DNA of 50,265 nt, taken from Chlorokybus atmophyticus (lineage: Eukaryota; Streptophyta; Chlorokybophyceae; Chlorokybales; Chlorokybaceae). How positions within the stretch are numbered: the stretch's first letter is position 1; each line of letters opens with the position of its first letter. A program made the translations under genes and the position numbers. This document shows, piece by piece, positions 22,635-34,429 of this stretch. Under the pieces are notes generated by a model that saw only the letters and a list, made by a program, of their open reading frames with translations, did no database searches and had not been told where the DNA came from. The DNA lies in contig RHPI01003762.1 in NCBI GenBank assembly GCA_009103225.1, positions 8,665 through 58,929 of the forward strand, in the 5' to 3' direction.

Positions 22635-25600
22635 AGAGCTTGTGGATGGACCAACCGTGTACAGCCTTACCACTATTTTTGCATTGTACAACAGCCAGCA
22701 GCGAGAGACAGACAGACAGAGAACATTCTTGCCATTCGCAGCAGTCATTGGCAGAGTGTGCACGCTCGCTCGCCAAACAGACGAATGGTGTGACGCGGTT
22801 CGGCTCAACACCAAGCCAGCCGCGCCAATTGGTCAGTTATAGGATATACTTAGAGCACACTGGTTTTCCTTTAGTTTGAGGTTGGGCAGCTTGTATAGAC
22901 TACTTTGGCAATGCATGCCACTGGTTGTGGCCCTGCTATGATCGCCTTGGCAGTGGTTCTCCTGGTGCAACGCCTCTGCAATGCACCCTCTAGAGTTGCA
23001 TGGAGTTACAGGCTGAATTTCACATTTGTGATGGTCGGTACTCAGGTGCATTGCACGCAAGCGTCCAGTGTGCAGTAGAGTTCATTGCCACAACGCACTA
23101 CACTAATACAGGTTTGGTGAATCAAAGCGTAGAAGGCACAATGTCAATTCGTTTGGTCCCATGTGTTAGCTAGCAACAGCATATGAGGTGCATGAGCGGC
23201 AGTATTATGTCGCCTCTGTTGGGACTTTGCTATGCTGCCCACGGGTGCGACGCTATTTTCCTTGCCGTGCTCGTTGACTTGCGGTGCTGCTGAGGGGGCC
23301 AGCACAGTGCCTTTGCTATTGTGTTGCTGAGATTTGCTAGCTTGGCTAACCCTCACTTGGCCTCCTACGCCCTTAGCACTGCTCTACTCCCACCCTACCA
23401 ATCCCATCGTTGTGTCGGACTTGTTGTTTTTGTAGTTTTGCCACTGTATTTGCGAATGTGCCTCTTATCAGCAACGGCATACAATTGATTCCTTTACAAA
23501 ATGCGATGAAATCCACCTCGCAATTTTATTTGACCATTGTAATGTACGGCGTTAATGCGGAAGCCATTGTAAGCAAATTGCCGTGCGGGTATGTAAGTTG
23601 TATGAAAAGTTGCTTGGCGAGCATGGCATTGCAACCATTATGCCCCGGGCCTTTCCAATCACTGAGCATGCAGGCCAAGCGCCATATGTGCCATGCAAGT
23701 GCAAGCCATCGAGTGTAGCCATAGGCAAGAAGTAGAAATACTCATATGTCGGCATCCAATACAAAGACCCCCATGCACACTAACTATCATACTAGTACTG
23801 TGTCCACCATTGCTTCTAGTACAAGCCCCCCCCCTCCCCCCGCCCCCTTTTTGTAAATACGAAGCCCCATGCCAAGAAAGGGTGAATGGTTTTGTAAAGC
23901 TCTATAAGCGCCCATACCGATAACAAGCCCCCGTCAAACTTATTTTATGGAGACATGTGCCCCGCGAATGATACGAGTATTGTCATACGTGCTTAAATAC
24001 ACAGCGTGAGGCCCGGGGGCCCATGCCACATATAAGCCCTTTGTGTCCCCCATGTTATAGACGTTAAAAATGTTAAGTTAAAACAGGAGATTCCGTTCAA
24101 GCAATATGGTAATTCAAGGGCCTAGCGCTGCATTGTTGATGCCTTTGCCGTTGCCTGGTACTGCCTGCACCTACTACTCACTTGGCCACCATTCACTTAA
24201 CCAAAACTACCCGGCACAGCTAATGATAGTGTGCATGGGTGTGCTTTGCATCGCATAAGCACAGTGTCACAATTATTTATGCCAAATATATAGGGCGTAT
24301 GTAGTAACTACTCTTGAACGATAATATAATAAAAGTATGCCTTTTTAATGCCTTTCAGCTGTTATATCCATCAAATGCTCAACAGTGCTTAAATTTTACA
24401 ATTGTTGATAACCACTAACCAAAGCACTTTTACATATGTACAGTGTGAAAGTTGCAGCGTCTAGCTACTCAACAATCATGCAAGCACAATAGCAAGCAAG
24501 CACCGTTACATGTGTACAACACACCCTCACGCATCTATCCGAGGGGTATAGCTTGACATGTTTCCACCGTATCTATACTCCAGGACTTAATGTGCATGCT
24601 GCCGTCGGCAGTGAGAGGAGTCTGGTAGACACAGGGTGGTGGGCTCGTGTAAAGAGACAAATTGCAGAGGTGTTACATAATCGCGTATACAAAATGCACA
24701 TGTCCATCTGTGATTGTTAGCAATCCTATTGTCCAACTTGGTGACCAACACCACTTTTGTGAAGGAGGCCTCTCGCTACACGCAGGGCGAGAGTATGCGC
24801 GGGACCGAGGCACGCACCGCAGGCCGACTCAGCCGATGGACACGTGACAGAGCGGGTGTCGCGCACTGCGGTAGCCGCGAAGAAACCAGCGCCCGGGAAT
24901 CCTGTCAGACGACGACGGCCTATGCTCGGACGTGTCTCCTTATGCGGTAAACCAAGTAGACGTCGATATCAGAGCCAGCATGGGAAGACTAACAAATATC
25001 TGCAATACCAGTCGAGCAAAGCAGCGGCAATGGGTTAAGCTGTACCGTTCGAGACGCGGCAGTAACCGCGGTGTTTGACCTCGGTTTTAGCTCTAAATTC
25101 GGCATTTTGGCAGACGGCGGCGACAGGGGCCTGCGTAGCGAGGTTGCCGGCGGGGTTGTTGGGAGCAGCGGTGCGCCTCGGGCCTGCTAAAGCTGTCTGT
25201 GAAAAGGCAGTTGCTACCAGCAGCTGGATTCTTTCAGCCATGTCGGGGGCTGTGGAGGTCCTCACTGCACAGCACACGCCCCTGCCCAGCCCTGTGGGGC
25301 CTCCTGCTGCGGAAAATTGCTTCGGCACAGCTTTCAGGTGTGGCCTTTCACGTAACTCAGCGTGGTTCAGCTAATCTTGCAGCTTTCTGCAAGGTCTTGG
25401 TCGCTGTTGGTCATTGCGTGCAAGTGGTACGGTTGCTAGGTGTAGCAGGTGCTGCAGGTGCTAGCGGCGCATTGAGCACTGCAGCACCTGCTCGGGGTGA
25501 CCTTGTCAGTAGTGCCGGCAATGGCAATACTGTTCAAAGTGCTGTCATGTAAAGATATGGACTATTATGCATGTGCTGTGGTGAACTGATAGTGCTGTAC

Positions 25601-25894
25601 ACGAGCTGCAAGCTGTGCAGCAGCTGTCATGCTTGAGGTGTGAGTAGGGGCTGCATTCCCATCCAACGCCTGAAACATTATTGAGTAGCTCGTTGGTCAT
25701 AGCCGTTGTAATCACCATGCCGGTCTCTCAAGAACAGCAGTGTTATATGCTAAACAAAAATAGGAGGCTGCTTCCTTGGTCTTGTTTCACAATGACAGTA
25801 CAAAGTAGTGCAATGCTTCAAAGTTACGTGAGACGATGATGTGATGATATGAGCCAACTTCAAGTGGTGATATGAGTGAGTTGGAGCCGTTACA
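22635..25894. other. Stretch without a supported gene, TOP1 to MIOX
   Basis: The first few hundred bases should be the TOP1 3' UTR; the last few hundred the MIOX promoter. Between them I see no recognisable exon. Open frames on both strands at 24700-25550 have Ala/Arg-rich, transit-peptide-like composition, but none carries a known motif and both strands are open at once, so they are not called. A C-run at 23826-23847 is listed separately. Confidence 0.4.
23826..23847 (-). other. Potential G-quadruplex (G-rich minus strand)
   Basis: The plus strand shows C9-T-C6-G-C5, so the minus strand has runs of 5, 6 and 9 G with single-base spacers, enough for four G-tracts. It lies in gene-poor DNA downstream of TOP1. 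No promoter or gene is evidently attached to it. Confidence 0.5.
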
Positions 25895-27337
25895 ATGACT
25901 CAGAGCAATGAAATGATGTTTCCAGCTGGCCAATGCTTAGGAGGTGTTGCGCAATGCAGGGACTACACTGGTGCAAGTGGAGAGGTGCGCGACGGTGTTG
26001 CCGAGAACTACCGCCTCAATCACACCATGCAAACCGTAGAGTTTGTAAGTGCCAAAAGATCTAAACTGTTCTACATATTATGCTCACCTTGACTGGCAAC
26101 TGAACATCTTGCGTGCAACTTCTGGCTCAGGTTCGGTCCATGCATGCAAAGCACTGCGCTTTGAACGAGCGCGTGATGTCCATTTGGGAGGCGGCAGAAA
26201 TGCTCAACGATGTCGTTGACGACAGCGATCCAGACTTGGACATGCCTCAGATTGAGCACCTGCTGCAAACTGCTGAAGCCATCAGGGAAGCATACCCTGA
26301 TGAAGATTGGTTCCACCTGGTGGGGTTTATACACGGTAAGCTGCGGCTGCATACAAGATCTCAAATAAAGTACCGCTGATTTCAACAACTGTCATATTTG
26401 CTAATGCTGTTATGACTTCAGACTTGGGCAAAGTCTTGGCACATCCTGCCTTCGGGTCAGAGCCACAATATGCCGTGGTTGGTGAGTAATGCGGTGTATC
26501 CTGCCAACTCAGTGTTAACTGCTTGATTAAGATCAAGAACACACGCAAGCTCGTGCCAACTGTAATTCGGCATTGTTTCAGGTGACACGTTTCCCGTTGG
26601 CTGCCGGCACGACGCGTGCATAGTATACCACAAGTACTTTGAGCAGAACCCTGACTCGCACATGCCCGCATACAACACTGAGTGCGGAATTTACTATCCT
26701 GGCTGCGGCCTGGACAATGTGTTGATGTCATGGGGCCATGACGAATACATGCACCAGGTATAATTGCAACATGCATTGCATGTGTCATGACAACACTGTG
26801 CGATTGTCATGACAAGTGCACCTGACTAAGAGACACATGCAGGTGATGGTCCGGAATGGCTGTACTTTGCCCACTGCTGCTGGCTTTGTTGTGCGCTATC
26901 ATTCTTTCTACCGTAAGTAGCAGCTTATCCATGCACGCTGTGTCCAACACCTACGTGCTCGTAGCCGTAGATACTGACATGATCATCTACCCAACAGCTC
27001 TGCACACCTACGGAGCATACGACCACCTGCTAAATGATGAGGACAGGGAGAATGTGCTGTGGCTTAAGCGCTTCCAGAAGTTTGATTTGTACAGTAAGCG
27101 TAAGGAGCGCATGGATGTGCAAGCACTGAAGCCCTACTACCAGGGCCTTATTGAAAAGGTACGCACGCGCCAAGTGTGGCAGCAGGCCATACACAACGGT
27201 TGAGGTCCACAGTATAAAGTTCAGGCACATACAGCAACGCCACTGTCACAACCGTGTTGCATGATACCCTCTGCTGAACTGTTTGGCTGATGTTGATTGT
27301 CCCTCTACAGTATTTCCCGGCGCAGCTCCGGTGGTGA
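25895..27337 (+). CDS. MIOX: Inositol oxygenase (MIOX)
   Basis: This di-iron oxygenase converts myo-inositol and O2 to D-glucuronate, feeding UDP-glucuronate for cell-wall or extracellular polysaccharide and, in some lineages, ascorbate. Exons: 25895-26044, 26131-26335, 26422-26481, 26582-26757, 26843-26912, 26998-27158, 27311-27337; 282 residues, close to the usual 285-310. Iron ligands by analogy with mouse MIOX are all present: His93 (IEHLLQTAE), His118-Asp119 (GFIHDLGKV), His191 (MSWGHDEYM), His217 (RYHSFYP), Asp250 (KFDLYSK). The block DPDLDMPQIEHLLQTAEAIR is much closer to plant MIOX than to animal MIOX. The last exon is only nine codons (YFPAQLRW and stop) and matches the family C-terminus. 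Introns are short (about 80-150 nt). Confidence 0.96.
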
Positions 27338-28009
27338 GAAGAAACAGAGTGTTATTACTCAGCGCGCAGATGTTTGACACACGGTCCGCATTGGACGTGT
27401 AGTACAGCCGCTTTTGGCTTGTCATTTGTAGGGATACACTGAAGCGCCGTTGTCACTATTTTTGTGGAAGCGCTGCTGCTTGCAGTGTAGTGTAATTGTG
27501 CTTGGTCAGCAGCAATTGCTCTAGCTTTTTGTATCGTTAGTTGAAACTCTGCGTTGTCTGTTAAAGCCTGTAGTCATGTATTTAGCCTACAGTAAGCGGG
27601 CATGTGTGTGCCAGCGCATGTAGTGAAGCTCATTGGCCGACAAGTCATCTGTTTGCCTATGTTGAGTTGTCGGATGACTGTGGCTTGTTACCTGCTGATG
27701 TCTGCTGATGTCTGCACAACGCCAACCTTCATGGCTGCCGGTAATGCGGCGCTCACATGCGTGACTAATTCATGCAGTAGGCACATCTGGCCCCAAGGGG
27801 TTAGTCTTTCTCATTACTTATTCAGCGATAGTGTGTTCATGCTACGTAGTGGGGTTAGCGCACTAATATACGACAGTACGTTGATCTAGCTATACAAATT
27901 TCAGGACTAGTCCAGCTGCTGTGCAGGGAGTACAGGGGTCCTGCGCCTTGGGGTCATGCGCCAGTAGGTAAGTTAGCATTCGTTGCTGGCACAAGCCGGT
28001 TTATGCTAG

Positions 28010-28039
28010 TTTCGGGGCTTTTTGGGTTTAGCCCCGAAA
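28010..28039. repeat. 10-bp perfect hairpin
   Basis: TTTCGGGGCT (28010-28019) and AGCCCCGAAA (28030-28039) are exact reverse complements around a 10-nt T/G-rich loop. It is an isolated structure in gene-poor DNA, with no known role. Confidence 0.5.
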
Positions 28040-29426
28040 GGCAGGTGCCCGTACTGGCACGATGTGATTGCTGTGCGTTATGACTGTTGCCTTGCCATGT
28101 GCTAATTCATCGCTGCGAAGTGGCGGCCAGTTGGATAAGGTAATGGCCTACTAACAGCCTAATTACTGTCACTTTTGCACTTGACAATGCGTGTGCAGTT
28201 TGACCTAACAATAGGGTTCTAGCAAGCAGGTAAGACCAAAGTAGCGACACCATGATGGCGGCGGCATAACCAGCCGCGAGCGCAAGAAGCGGGCGGGGGC
28301 AACGCTATCGGTCCAGACGTCCGTTCGTTCGTCAGTTCGTCCTGTGCATGCCGCTGCTGCTGAAGCCGGGGTCTCACCACTTGGCTCTCTCCCTGCGCTC
28401 TGCTGATTGCTACCCTCTGCTTGCTTTGCCCTTGCCTGCACCCCCCACTAATTCTCGAGAGTTTAGATTAGTTATTGTGTCTGGCCTAGTGTTTGTTTTT
28501 TAAAGCTGTACGTACCTTGGCCCCGGCGTAATCAACCCGCTTGCTCACGTATGTGAATGCGTGTGCCATGTGTTTGCACACCTCTGTTCTCGGAGTGTGC
28601 TTCGCGCAACTCGATAGTCCGACATATGTGTAGCATTTGTCACGCCTACAGAGCAAGGTGTATCACTCTTAAGTACTTACTTATGGTAGTAAGTCAGGCT
28701 GTGTGATGATTTCGCTTCGCAAGCATGTGTAGTGCTTGCGGAGCGTGTTCATGCACACAACCTACCCTTGAGCCATGGGGCCTTGGGTATGATGAACTAC
28801 ACAAGGCATGAGTGGGCTCGCACAAAGCTGCTCAATGCCGATGTGACATGGTCACATCGACGTGACATGGTCACGCATGCTTGGGGCTGCCATGGAGCAG
28901 GTCCCAAGGTGTAAGGATGGATGGACATCCTTAAGTTTGGTCAACGTTGACCAGTTAACGCAGCGGTGACGAGGCAAGATAGCCTCCGCCACCGATGTGC
29001 TAGGTCGGAGGGCAGCAGGGGAGAGTATAGAAAGCGGGCTCAACGTGTGTTGAGGCATCAGACCTTGGGGGACTCTACTCCTGTGTGTGGGGTGCCTAGC
29101 CTGGTCAATTGAGGGGCCCTTGTGGGGTGTGGTTGTGTACAGCACTTTGGTAAGTACTACTGTTCAGTCTTGAAGTCTGCTGCTCAGACGAGCAGGTAAG
29201 AGAGTGTCAGGCGTCACAGCATTAAAGAGTCATATGTTTAATGTATCAATGTAATGATGTGCATAAAAAGACATCATACACAAGTTAATGCAATTTTCTG
29301 CTCATAAAGAGCTACTCCCATGCAGAGCCGCTCCCATAGCGTTTGTATTATCAACATATGCACTTGTTGTGAAATGTGTCGAGCAACATAAGTCTGTACT
29401 TACTGACACAGTATTTTGAGCCACGA

Positions 29427-29629
29427 CACAGCGACGATTAAGACGCCAGGTGACGGCGCATGTATGCATGCTTGCATGGCTGACGGGGTGTTAGCAATAG
29501 TACGTAGTGAATTAGGTAGAGTAGCCCGGTGGTGAACCATGTGGTAGTGTGAAATGTTGGTGGTATGATTGTGGGATAATGGTGTGATTGTTACTATGCA
29601 CGAGCATAATTCTCGCGCATTGTATGTAC
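29427..29629. repeat. About 200-bp direct repeat, copy A
   Basis: It shares long blocks with copy B at 30001-30200, offset 574 bp: GACGGCGCATGTATGCATGC, GTAGAGTAGCCCGGTGGT, GGTGGTATGATTG and GCGCATTGTATGTA. Identity is roughly 80% by eye with small indels. The copies may be the ends of a truncated element or a segmental duplication. Confidence 0.75.
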
Positions 29630-30000
29630 ATGTTACGCCCTGGTGGGCCTGCGGACCGTCCCATGCCAGTGGCAAGTCGGGTTAGCCCCCCCCGCTCGTT
29701 GAGGGGCGCGCCCGACTACCCTATGTCACGGCATATGTTGCTTGGTTAAGTGTGATGGAGTTGGGGTGTTGCTAGTAGAATGGCGTGGTTTGGTGCTTGA
29801 CCGGGGGCACCCTGCATGTGTAGGGTGCATAGCGTAGTTAGGCAGCACCCCGTGGGCCATGCAGGTAGCTCGGCTATAAGCAGCGCCGGCGTAGAGACCA
29901 GCAAGCGACACTACTCCGACAATGGCACAAGACCGAACGATGGACGTGGTCAAGTACACGAGGAGCAGTTCCACTAGCCCGTATGATCAGGATTGGCGTA

Positions 30001-30200
30001 CACAGCGACAACCGAGACGCCAAATGACGGCGCATGTATGCATGCTTGCATGGCTAACCGGGGTGTTAGCAATAGTTGATGGATTACGTAGAGTAGCCCG
30101 GTGGTCAACTATGTGGCGGGGTGAATCGTTGGTGGTATGATTGCGAGATGATGGTGTGATTGTCACTATGCATGAGCATACCCCTTGCGCATTGTATGTA
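30001..30200. repeat. About 200-bp direct repeat, copy B
   Basis: Same orientation as copy A (29427-29629). The two enclose about 370 bp of unrelated sequence. No TG...CA long-terminal-repeat ends were clear at either copy. Confidence 0.75.
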
Positions 30201-30775
30201 AATTGTGACGATGGATCCATTGTCACAATGTTCGAACGACTTAAAAAGTAGGCATCAGTGATTGTGAAGGCGCCTTATTGGAGAGCCTCTGTTGAAGGCT
30301 CATTGAAGGACTACACAGCTATACATATATAGGTAATGTACCCACCTAATGTACCAAGTTGGCAGTGCCGACCAGGCTGGCCCAGCTGCCACTGTTAAGT
30401 CAAGCGCCGTACTAATAATCTGCGCGATTTGATTGGTTGTCACAGTGACATGGTGTCATTGAACCAAACAGAGCTCGAGGCCGCGGCTTTTTACTGTCAA
30501 CTTGACAGTAGTTGTTCCACTGTAGAATCTTTGGATATCAGCCTGGCACTGTCAGGCAATCGCATCCCCCGGCCACATCTGTCACAGTCATTATTGCTGA
30601 CCGCTGTAGGCCAATAAAAGTCCTAAAAGTTCCATTGGAACTTCCCACATGGTGTAACACCATTGATGTTCTACTTTGAATATTTTTAGATCTTATAAAA
30701 CTACAGTGTCATGTTACATGACACTCATGTGTTGCGTTCCAAATTTGTATCCCAATACCTAGCAAGTCATTATTA

Positions 30776-30816
30776 CTAGCCGCGGGTGTAAGGCTGACAG
30801 TGGCACCCGCGGCTAG
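30776..30816. repeat. 13-bp perfect inverted repeat
   Basis: CTAGCCGCGGGTG (30776-30788) pairs with CACCCGCGGCTAG (30804-30816). It sits at the end of a zone (30430-30816) unusually dense in short palindromes. Confidence 0.6.
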
Positions 30817-31292
30817 GAGTTGTTTACTGGCGCTACGGTATTTTGCGCAGCAGCCGTCACTTGCAACAACAGTATGTGAGTGCCTAACTAGCGGACTAAC
30901 CGAGTTAATGGCCCCACACTGTAGATATCTGACCTACTGCCTATGTAGGTCCCTCAAAGCCTCTATATCAAGCCGCGCCCCACTGAAAGCGTTGGAGACT
31001 TACCCCCCTAGGGCTAGGCATCGGGTCTTACCCCCTAGCACACCAGTTAACGGGGAAGAATATAGACCTTTTTCCTTATTTGCTCCTTCATTTATTAGAA
31101 TGCATTTACTTTCATAGCCACGTTTCCTGGTTATCTTCATTTATTTCATGCATTGGACAGCCATTTAGCCTTTTAAGATTAGTGATAGGCATAGTATAAA
31201 AGGCAGTCTCATTTCCATTTCATTTCGTGCTTCGAGCAGTTGCTCAAGTTGCACCCCTGCTAGGGTGTGTTGCTCTAACTTAACGGACGTTC

Positions 31293-31813
31293 GCCTAACT
31301 TCGGACACACTGAGTGCTGGCCGGTTGTAATGCCTACTGGCGGCCAAAACGGGCAAGTAATAGCTTGTTTTGTAGCTATTGACGAGACACCACTAACTAC
31401 AAAGTTTCAATTCGATTGCTAAAGTATCAACGCCGCAAAAGTAGTTAAGAGTGCAATTTCAACGTTACTTGCAAGCTTTGAACCCCCAATGATAGCGTGA
31501 GAAAAGGCGGTTTGCGGTGATTTTTAGCTGTATGTGACCGCCTTGTTGTCCATAATCGGTCCTCAAAAGGGCTGGCTAAATGTGGAACCTGGCTTTAACC
31601 GACTTAGCCACAGTAGCAAAATCGCTACTATGAGAGGCTGTGTAATGGCTGTGTAACTTATAAACGGCTAAATATGCTCTCTAGCATACTCAGTTATTAA
31701 CAAGCACCACATTAAATGGTCATCCATTGCAAAAGTTACGGCGGAAATAGGTCTATAACCCTGCTACCGCCTGTAACAAGTCACGGTCAGTCTGCCCTTG
31801 TCCGAAGTTAGGC
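31293..31813. repeat. 15-bp inverted repeat bounding about 490 bp
   Basis: GCCTAACTTCGGACA (31293-31307) recurs in reverse complement at 31799-31813. These could be terminal inverted repeats of a small non-autonomous element. No target-site duplication was confirmed. Confidence 0.4.
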
Positions 31814-32527
31814 AAAGTTACTTTTTCCGGAGACTTCAGCACACCCTCACCTTTGAGAGGGTGTGGTAAACGCAATTGTTAACGTCGTTGCGAAGCTCAT
31901 AAAGTCAGCGTTCCAACAAGCCAACCCACGATGGAAACGGACCGGCGATGGGCCCTTGGCGACCTATCCTTAAATAAGTGTCCGAAGTATGGGCACTTTA
32001 CCCTAATACAAGTCCTTTGTGACAAGTGTTCTGCTTGTATATTTGCATGCGCGTGTGAGTGACACTGTGCATGTTGTTGTGCTCATTTTGCATATTTTTG
32101 TGCATATATTTGAGCTGCTTATTATTGTGGGGATGTGGGTTGGACGGTCCAGATCTTCTGGCTTTGCTCCAACGGCTCCATTCTTGTCTAGACCGCCCAG
32201 CCTATCAGAAGGCTGAATTCGGTAATGCGCGCGAGTTCCGCGCGTTTGTCGGTCCTCGACCGGATTTTGCCGGTCGCGACCGGCGTCCTTTGATCCTTTG
32301 ATCATTTGAGCTTCATAAACGCTTATTTAGGTAAGTGTTTGAGGGATTCTTACCCTCTATTCTCTTAGCTCTTATCCTTACTACCATACCATAGAGGGTG
32401 GGTCCACAGGGTTTCTGTGGACGGCCCCTCGCTTCCTACAAGTACATTACGTTTGGGGTCTCGGTGTCGCCGCCATCGTCGACCGCGGCAGCGCCCACCG
32501 CGGCGGAGTTACTGGATTGCTGCCCTT

Positions 32528-32745
32528 GCTTTGCGTCTCTCTGGTCTGCTTTCCCTTCCCCCGGTCTGCTCTCTGTTCTGCCTCTGATCAAGTTCGCTGC
32601 GCTCTGTGCCTCTGCTTGCACTTATGCGTGCGGTTGTTGTGCAATCGTCGTCTGACCTTTGCTTTGCGTCCTGTTTCCGGTCCGCTTTCCCCCGTCTGCT
32701 CTCTGCTTCTGCTTCTGCCTCTGCTTGAGTCTGCAGTGCTCTGCC
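32528..32745. repeat. Pyrimidine-rich tandem duplication
   Basis: A CTTTGCGTC...CTGCTTT-CCC...GTCTGCTCTCTG...CTGCCTCTG block at about 32528-32587 recurs at about 32660-32730 with changes. The whole stretch is rich in TCTGC on the plus strand. It lies upstream of the coiled-coil gene. Confidence 0.45.
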
Positions 32746-33074
32746 GCATGTCACTTTCTCTAGTCCTCTAGCCTTGATCTTCTGCTTGCCCTTGTGCATG
32801 TGTGCGTGCTGATGTTGTGTGTCACCGAAAACAGCAGGCAGGCAACCCCTAGCAATCAGCTGCAGCCCGCGGTGAAGAGGTGCTATTGAACGAGCAAGGC
32901 CACGTGCGGTGAGCAATAGGCTGAGAGGCAGACGGTAGCTGGGCAGATACCACTTGCTTTTCTATATGTGCAGTCAATGTCTAGTTTGAGCTGATCTACA
33001 CCTCTCCTGCGGATTGCAGGCACGTAATGCCGCTCGCGGCGCAATTGTGGCGCGCAAGTAGTAGGCTTCATTCC

Positions 33075-34227
33075 ATGGGTACGAAGCCTATGAAACTGGT
33101 TGTGGAAAAGTCACTGTCAAGGGCTTTGATTACCGTGCCAGACATGGTAAGTGAGAATGCCACAGCTGCTACTTGCTGCACTAGCTTGTTGTTTGCAATT
33201 GTTGCTGTTCCATGACATGTTGCATGAGTAGTAGTCAGTTGAAATCATCCTTGCAGGACACCTACGAAGCCGACCTCGGTCGTGCTTTCGTGAAGCATTG
33301 TTTGCGAAGCTCCACCGATTCTGGTGCTGCGGAGATGTCATTGATGTTGGCACAGGCACGTGTGCACGCGGCGCGTCTTGATCCTCAACAAGAGAGGTCG
33401 TCCTGGCAAACGGCGGTGCAGCTCAACACCCAGCTGCAGACAACCAACAACCAGCTTGTGACGCAGCTGTTTCAACTTGGCAAGGAGGTGAAGGAATTGT
33501 TTGGTCGTTCGAAGGACCTCGAGCGCGAAAGGGACGCCTTTCACGTCCAATACGTGAAGCTCAAGGGGCAATTCTCAGCACGCGGCCTACAAGGTAAGCT
33601 GTGCAGTTGCTATTGGATTTGTCGTTTATGTTGTTAATGTCGTTGATCTGATGTGCATATTTGCAGAGCATTTCGAGTATCAGATGCGAATCTACCTCGC
33701 CTGGAGGGTGAACAGTGCAGGGGACTTTACCCGGACCTCATTTTACACTTACCTACTGTCATCCAACAACCCTAGAGCACTCAAGTTCCAGATGTGCCTA
33801 CACCGCGAGACAAACTGGCTACCATCGCCAAAGCCGACCAAACAAGAACTCCATTCCTGTGCAAAAGCGCAAGTGCTAACGCCCGCTCCCTTTCTTTGTC
33901 TTTTTGTCTCACAAATGCTCACGCTCATGCTCGCTCGAGCTAATATTTACTTGCCGCTCGTAGGCTTGCCGAGATGTATGGATTACTCTCGCGACAAATA
34001 CACGCTGAAAATCAACCGACGAGCGAGGAGATTATAATACATGAAGATAGGCTTGACAGAGTGCACATGAGCGCTCTTGGCTGCATGGCGCAAATCATGG
34101 GGTTGAAGTATCGGTTTGAATTTCAAAAAACGGTAATGTTGTAATTCTGCAAGTGCACAAGTTGTTGTGTGTTGTGTTGTGGTTGATTGAAGTTGAGTTC
34201 ATTTTGCAGTTGCCAGCGCCTAGCTAG
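33075..34227 (+). CDS. Unrecognised coiled-coil protein
   Basis: I do not recognise the family. Confident exons are 33257-33593 and 33965-34132 (the latter preceded by one phase-completing G at 33964). The middle one is rich in Gln/Leu/Glu (QTTNNQLVTQLFQLGKEVKE, SKDLERERDAF), giving heptad-like coiled-coil character. A probable first exon is 33075-33146 (ATG GGT ACG AAG, ending at a GTAAGT donor). An exon beginning at 33667 completes the phase of 33593, but where it ends is unclear because no good phase-2 donor joins it to 33964. The last coding bases are 34210-34227 (LPAPS then TAG). This terminal exon is duplicated downstream. No membrane segment or targeting signal is evident. It is convergent with the CSK-like gene. 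Confidence 0.5.
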
Positions 34228-34429
34228 CTGCAGCACGACACCATGACGGCGACGGAGCGGGATTTGAAGAGTGAATCGGGAGCATAGGGATTTACGCAAG
34301 TATGGTGTGTGATTCTTTGAGTGGTTTGACTTGTTTGCAGTTGCCAGCGCCCACCTAGCTGCAGCAAGACACCATGGCAATGGCGGGAGCGGCAGCGGCA
34401 GCTGAAGACCTCGCTGGGAGCATAGGGAC
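34204..34429 (+). repeat. Tandemly duplicated terminal exon with its splice acceptor
   Basis: Copy 1 (34204-34290) and copy 2 (34335-34429) share TTGCAGTTGCCAGCGCC, then CTAGCTGCAGCA-GACACCATG, and end in GGGAGCATAGGGA. Each begins with a usable acceptor followed by four or five codons and TAG. Splicing to copy 1 ends the protein ...LPAPS; splicing to copy 2 ends it ...LPAPT. Confidence 0.7.

Larger units (their letters stand above)
27338..33074. other. Gene-poor, repeat-rich stretch
   Basis: Nearly 6 kb with no supported gene. It contains a 200-bp direct repeat pair, many short inverted repeats, a pyrimidine-rich tandem duplication and a distant 15-bp inverted repeat, listed separately. Open frames here are short, lack motifs and occur on both strands. 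The pattern suits decayed transposable elements, but no transposase, reverse transcriptase or integrase residue pattern was recognised. Confidence 0.45.

Noticed and set aside
23410-23718. 102-codon plus-strand frame downstream of TOP1
   Set aside because: It lacks motifs, has no neighbouring exon and has a Cys/Met/Ser-rich composition typical of chance frames.
25035-25552. Overlapping Ala/Arg-rich frames on both strands
   Set aside because: Both strands are open at once, no motif or splice partner was found, and the composition follows local GC content. A targeting-peptide exon cannot be ruled out but is not supported.
28010-28039. Rho-independent terminator-like hairpin
   Set aside because: The genome is eukaryotic and the hairpin is not next to any gene end. 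It is listed only as an inverted repeat.
27338-33074. LTR retrotransposon
   Set aside because: A TGTTACGCCC sequence near 29630 and the 200-bp repeats suggested LTRs. However, no TG...CA-bounded pair, primer-binding site or pol motif could be matched.
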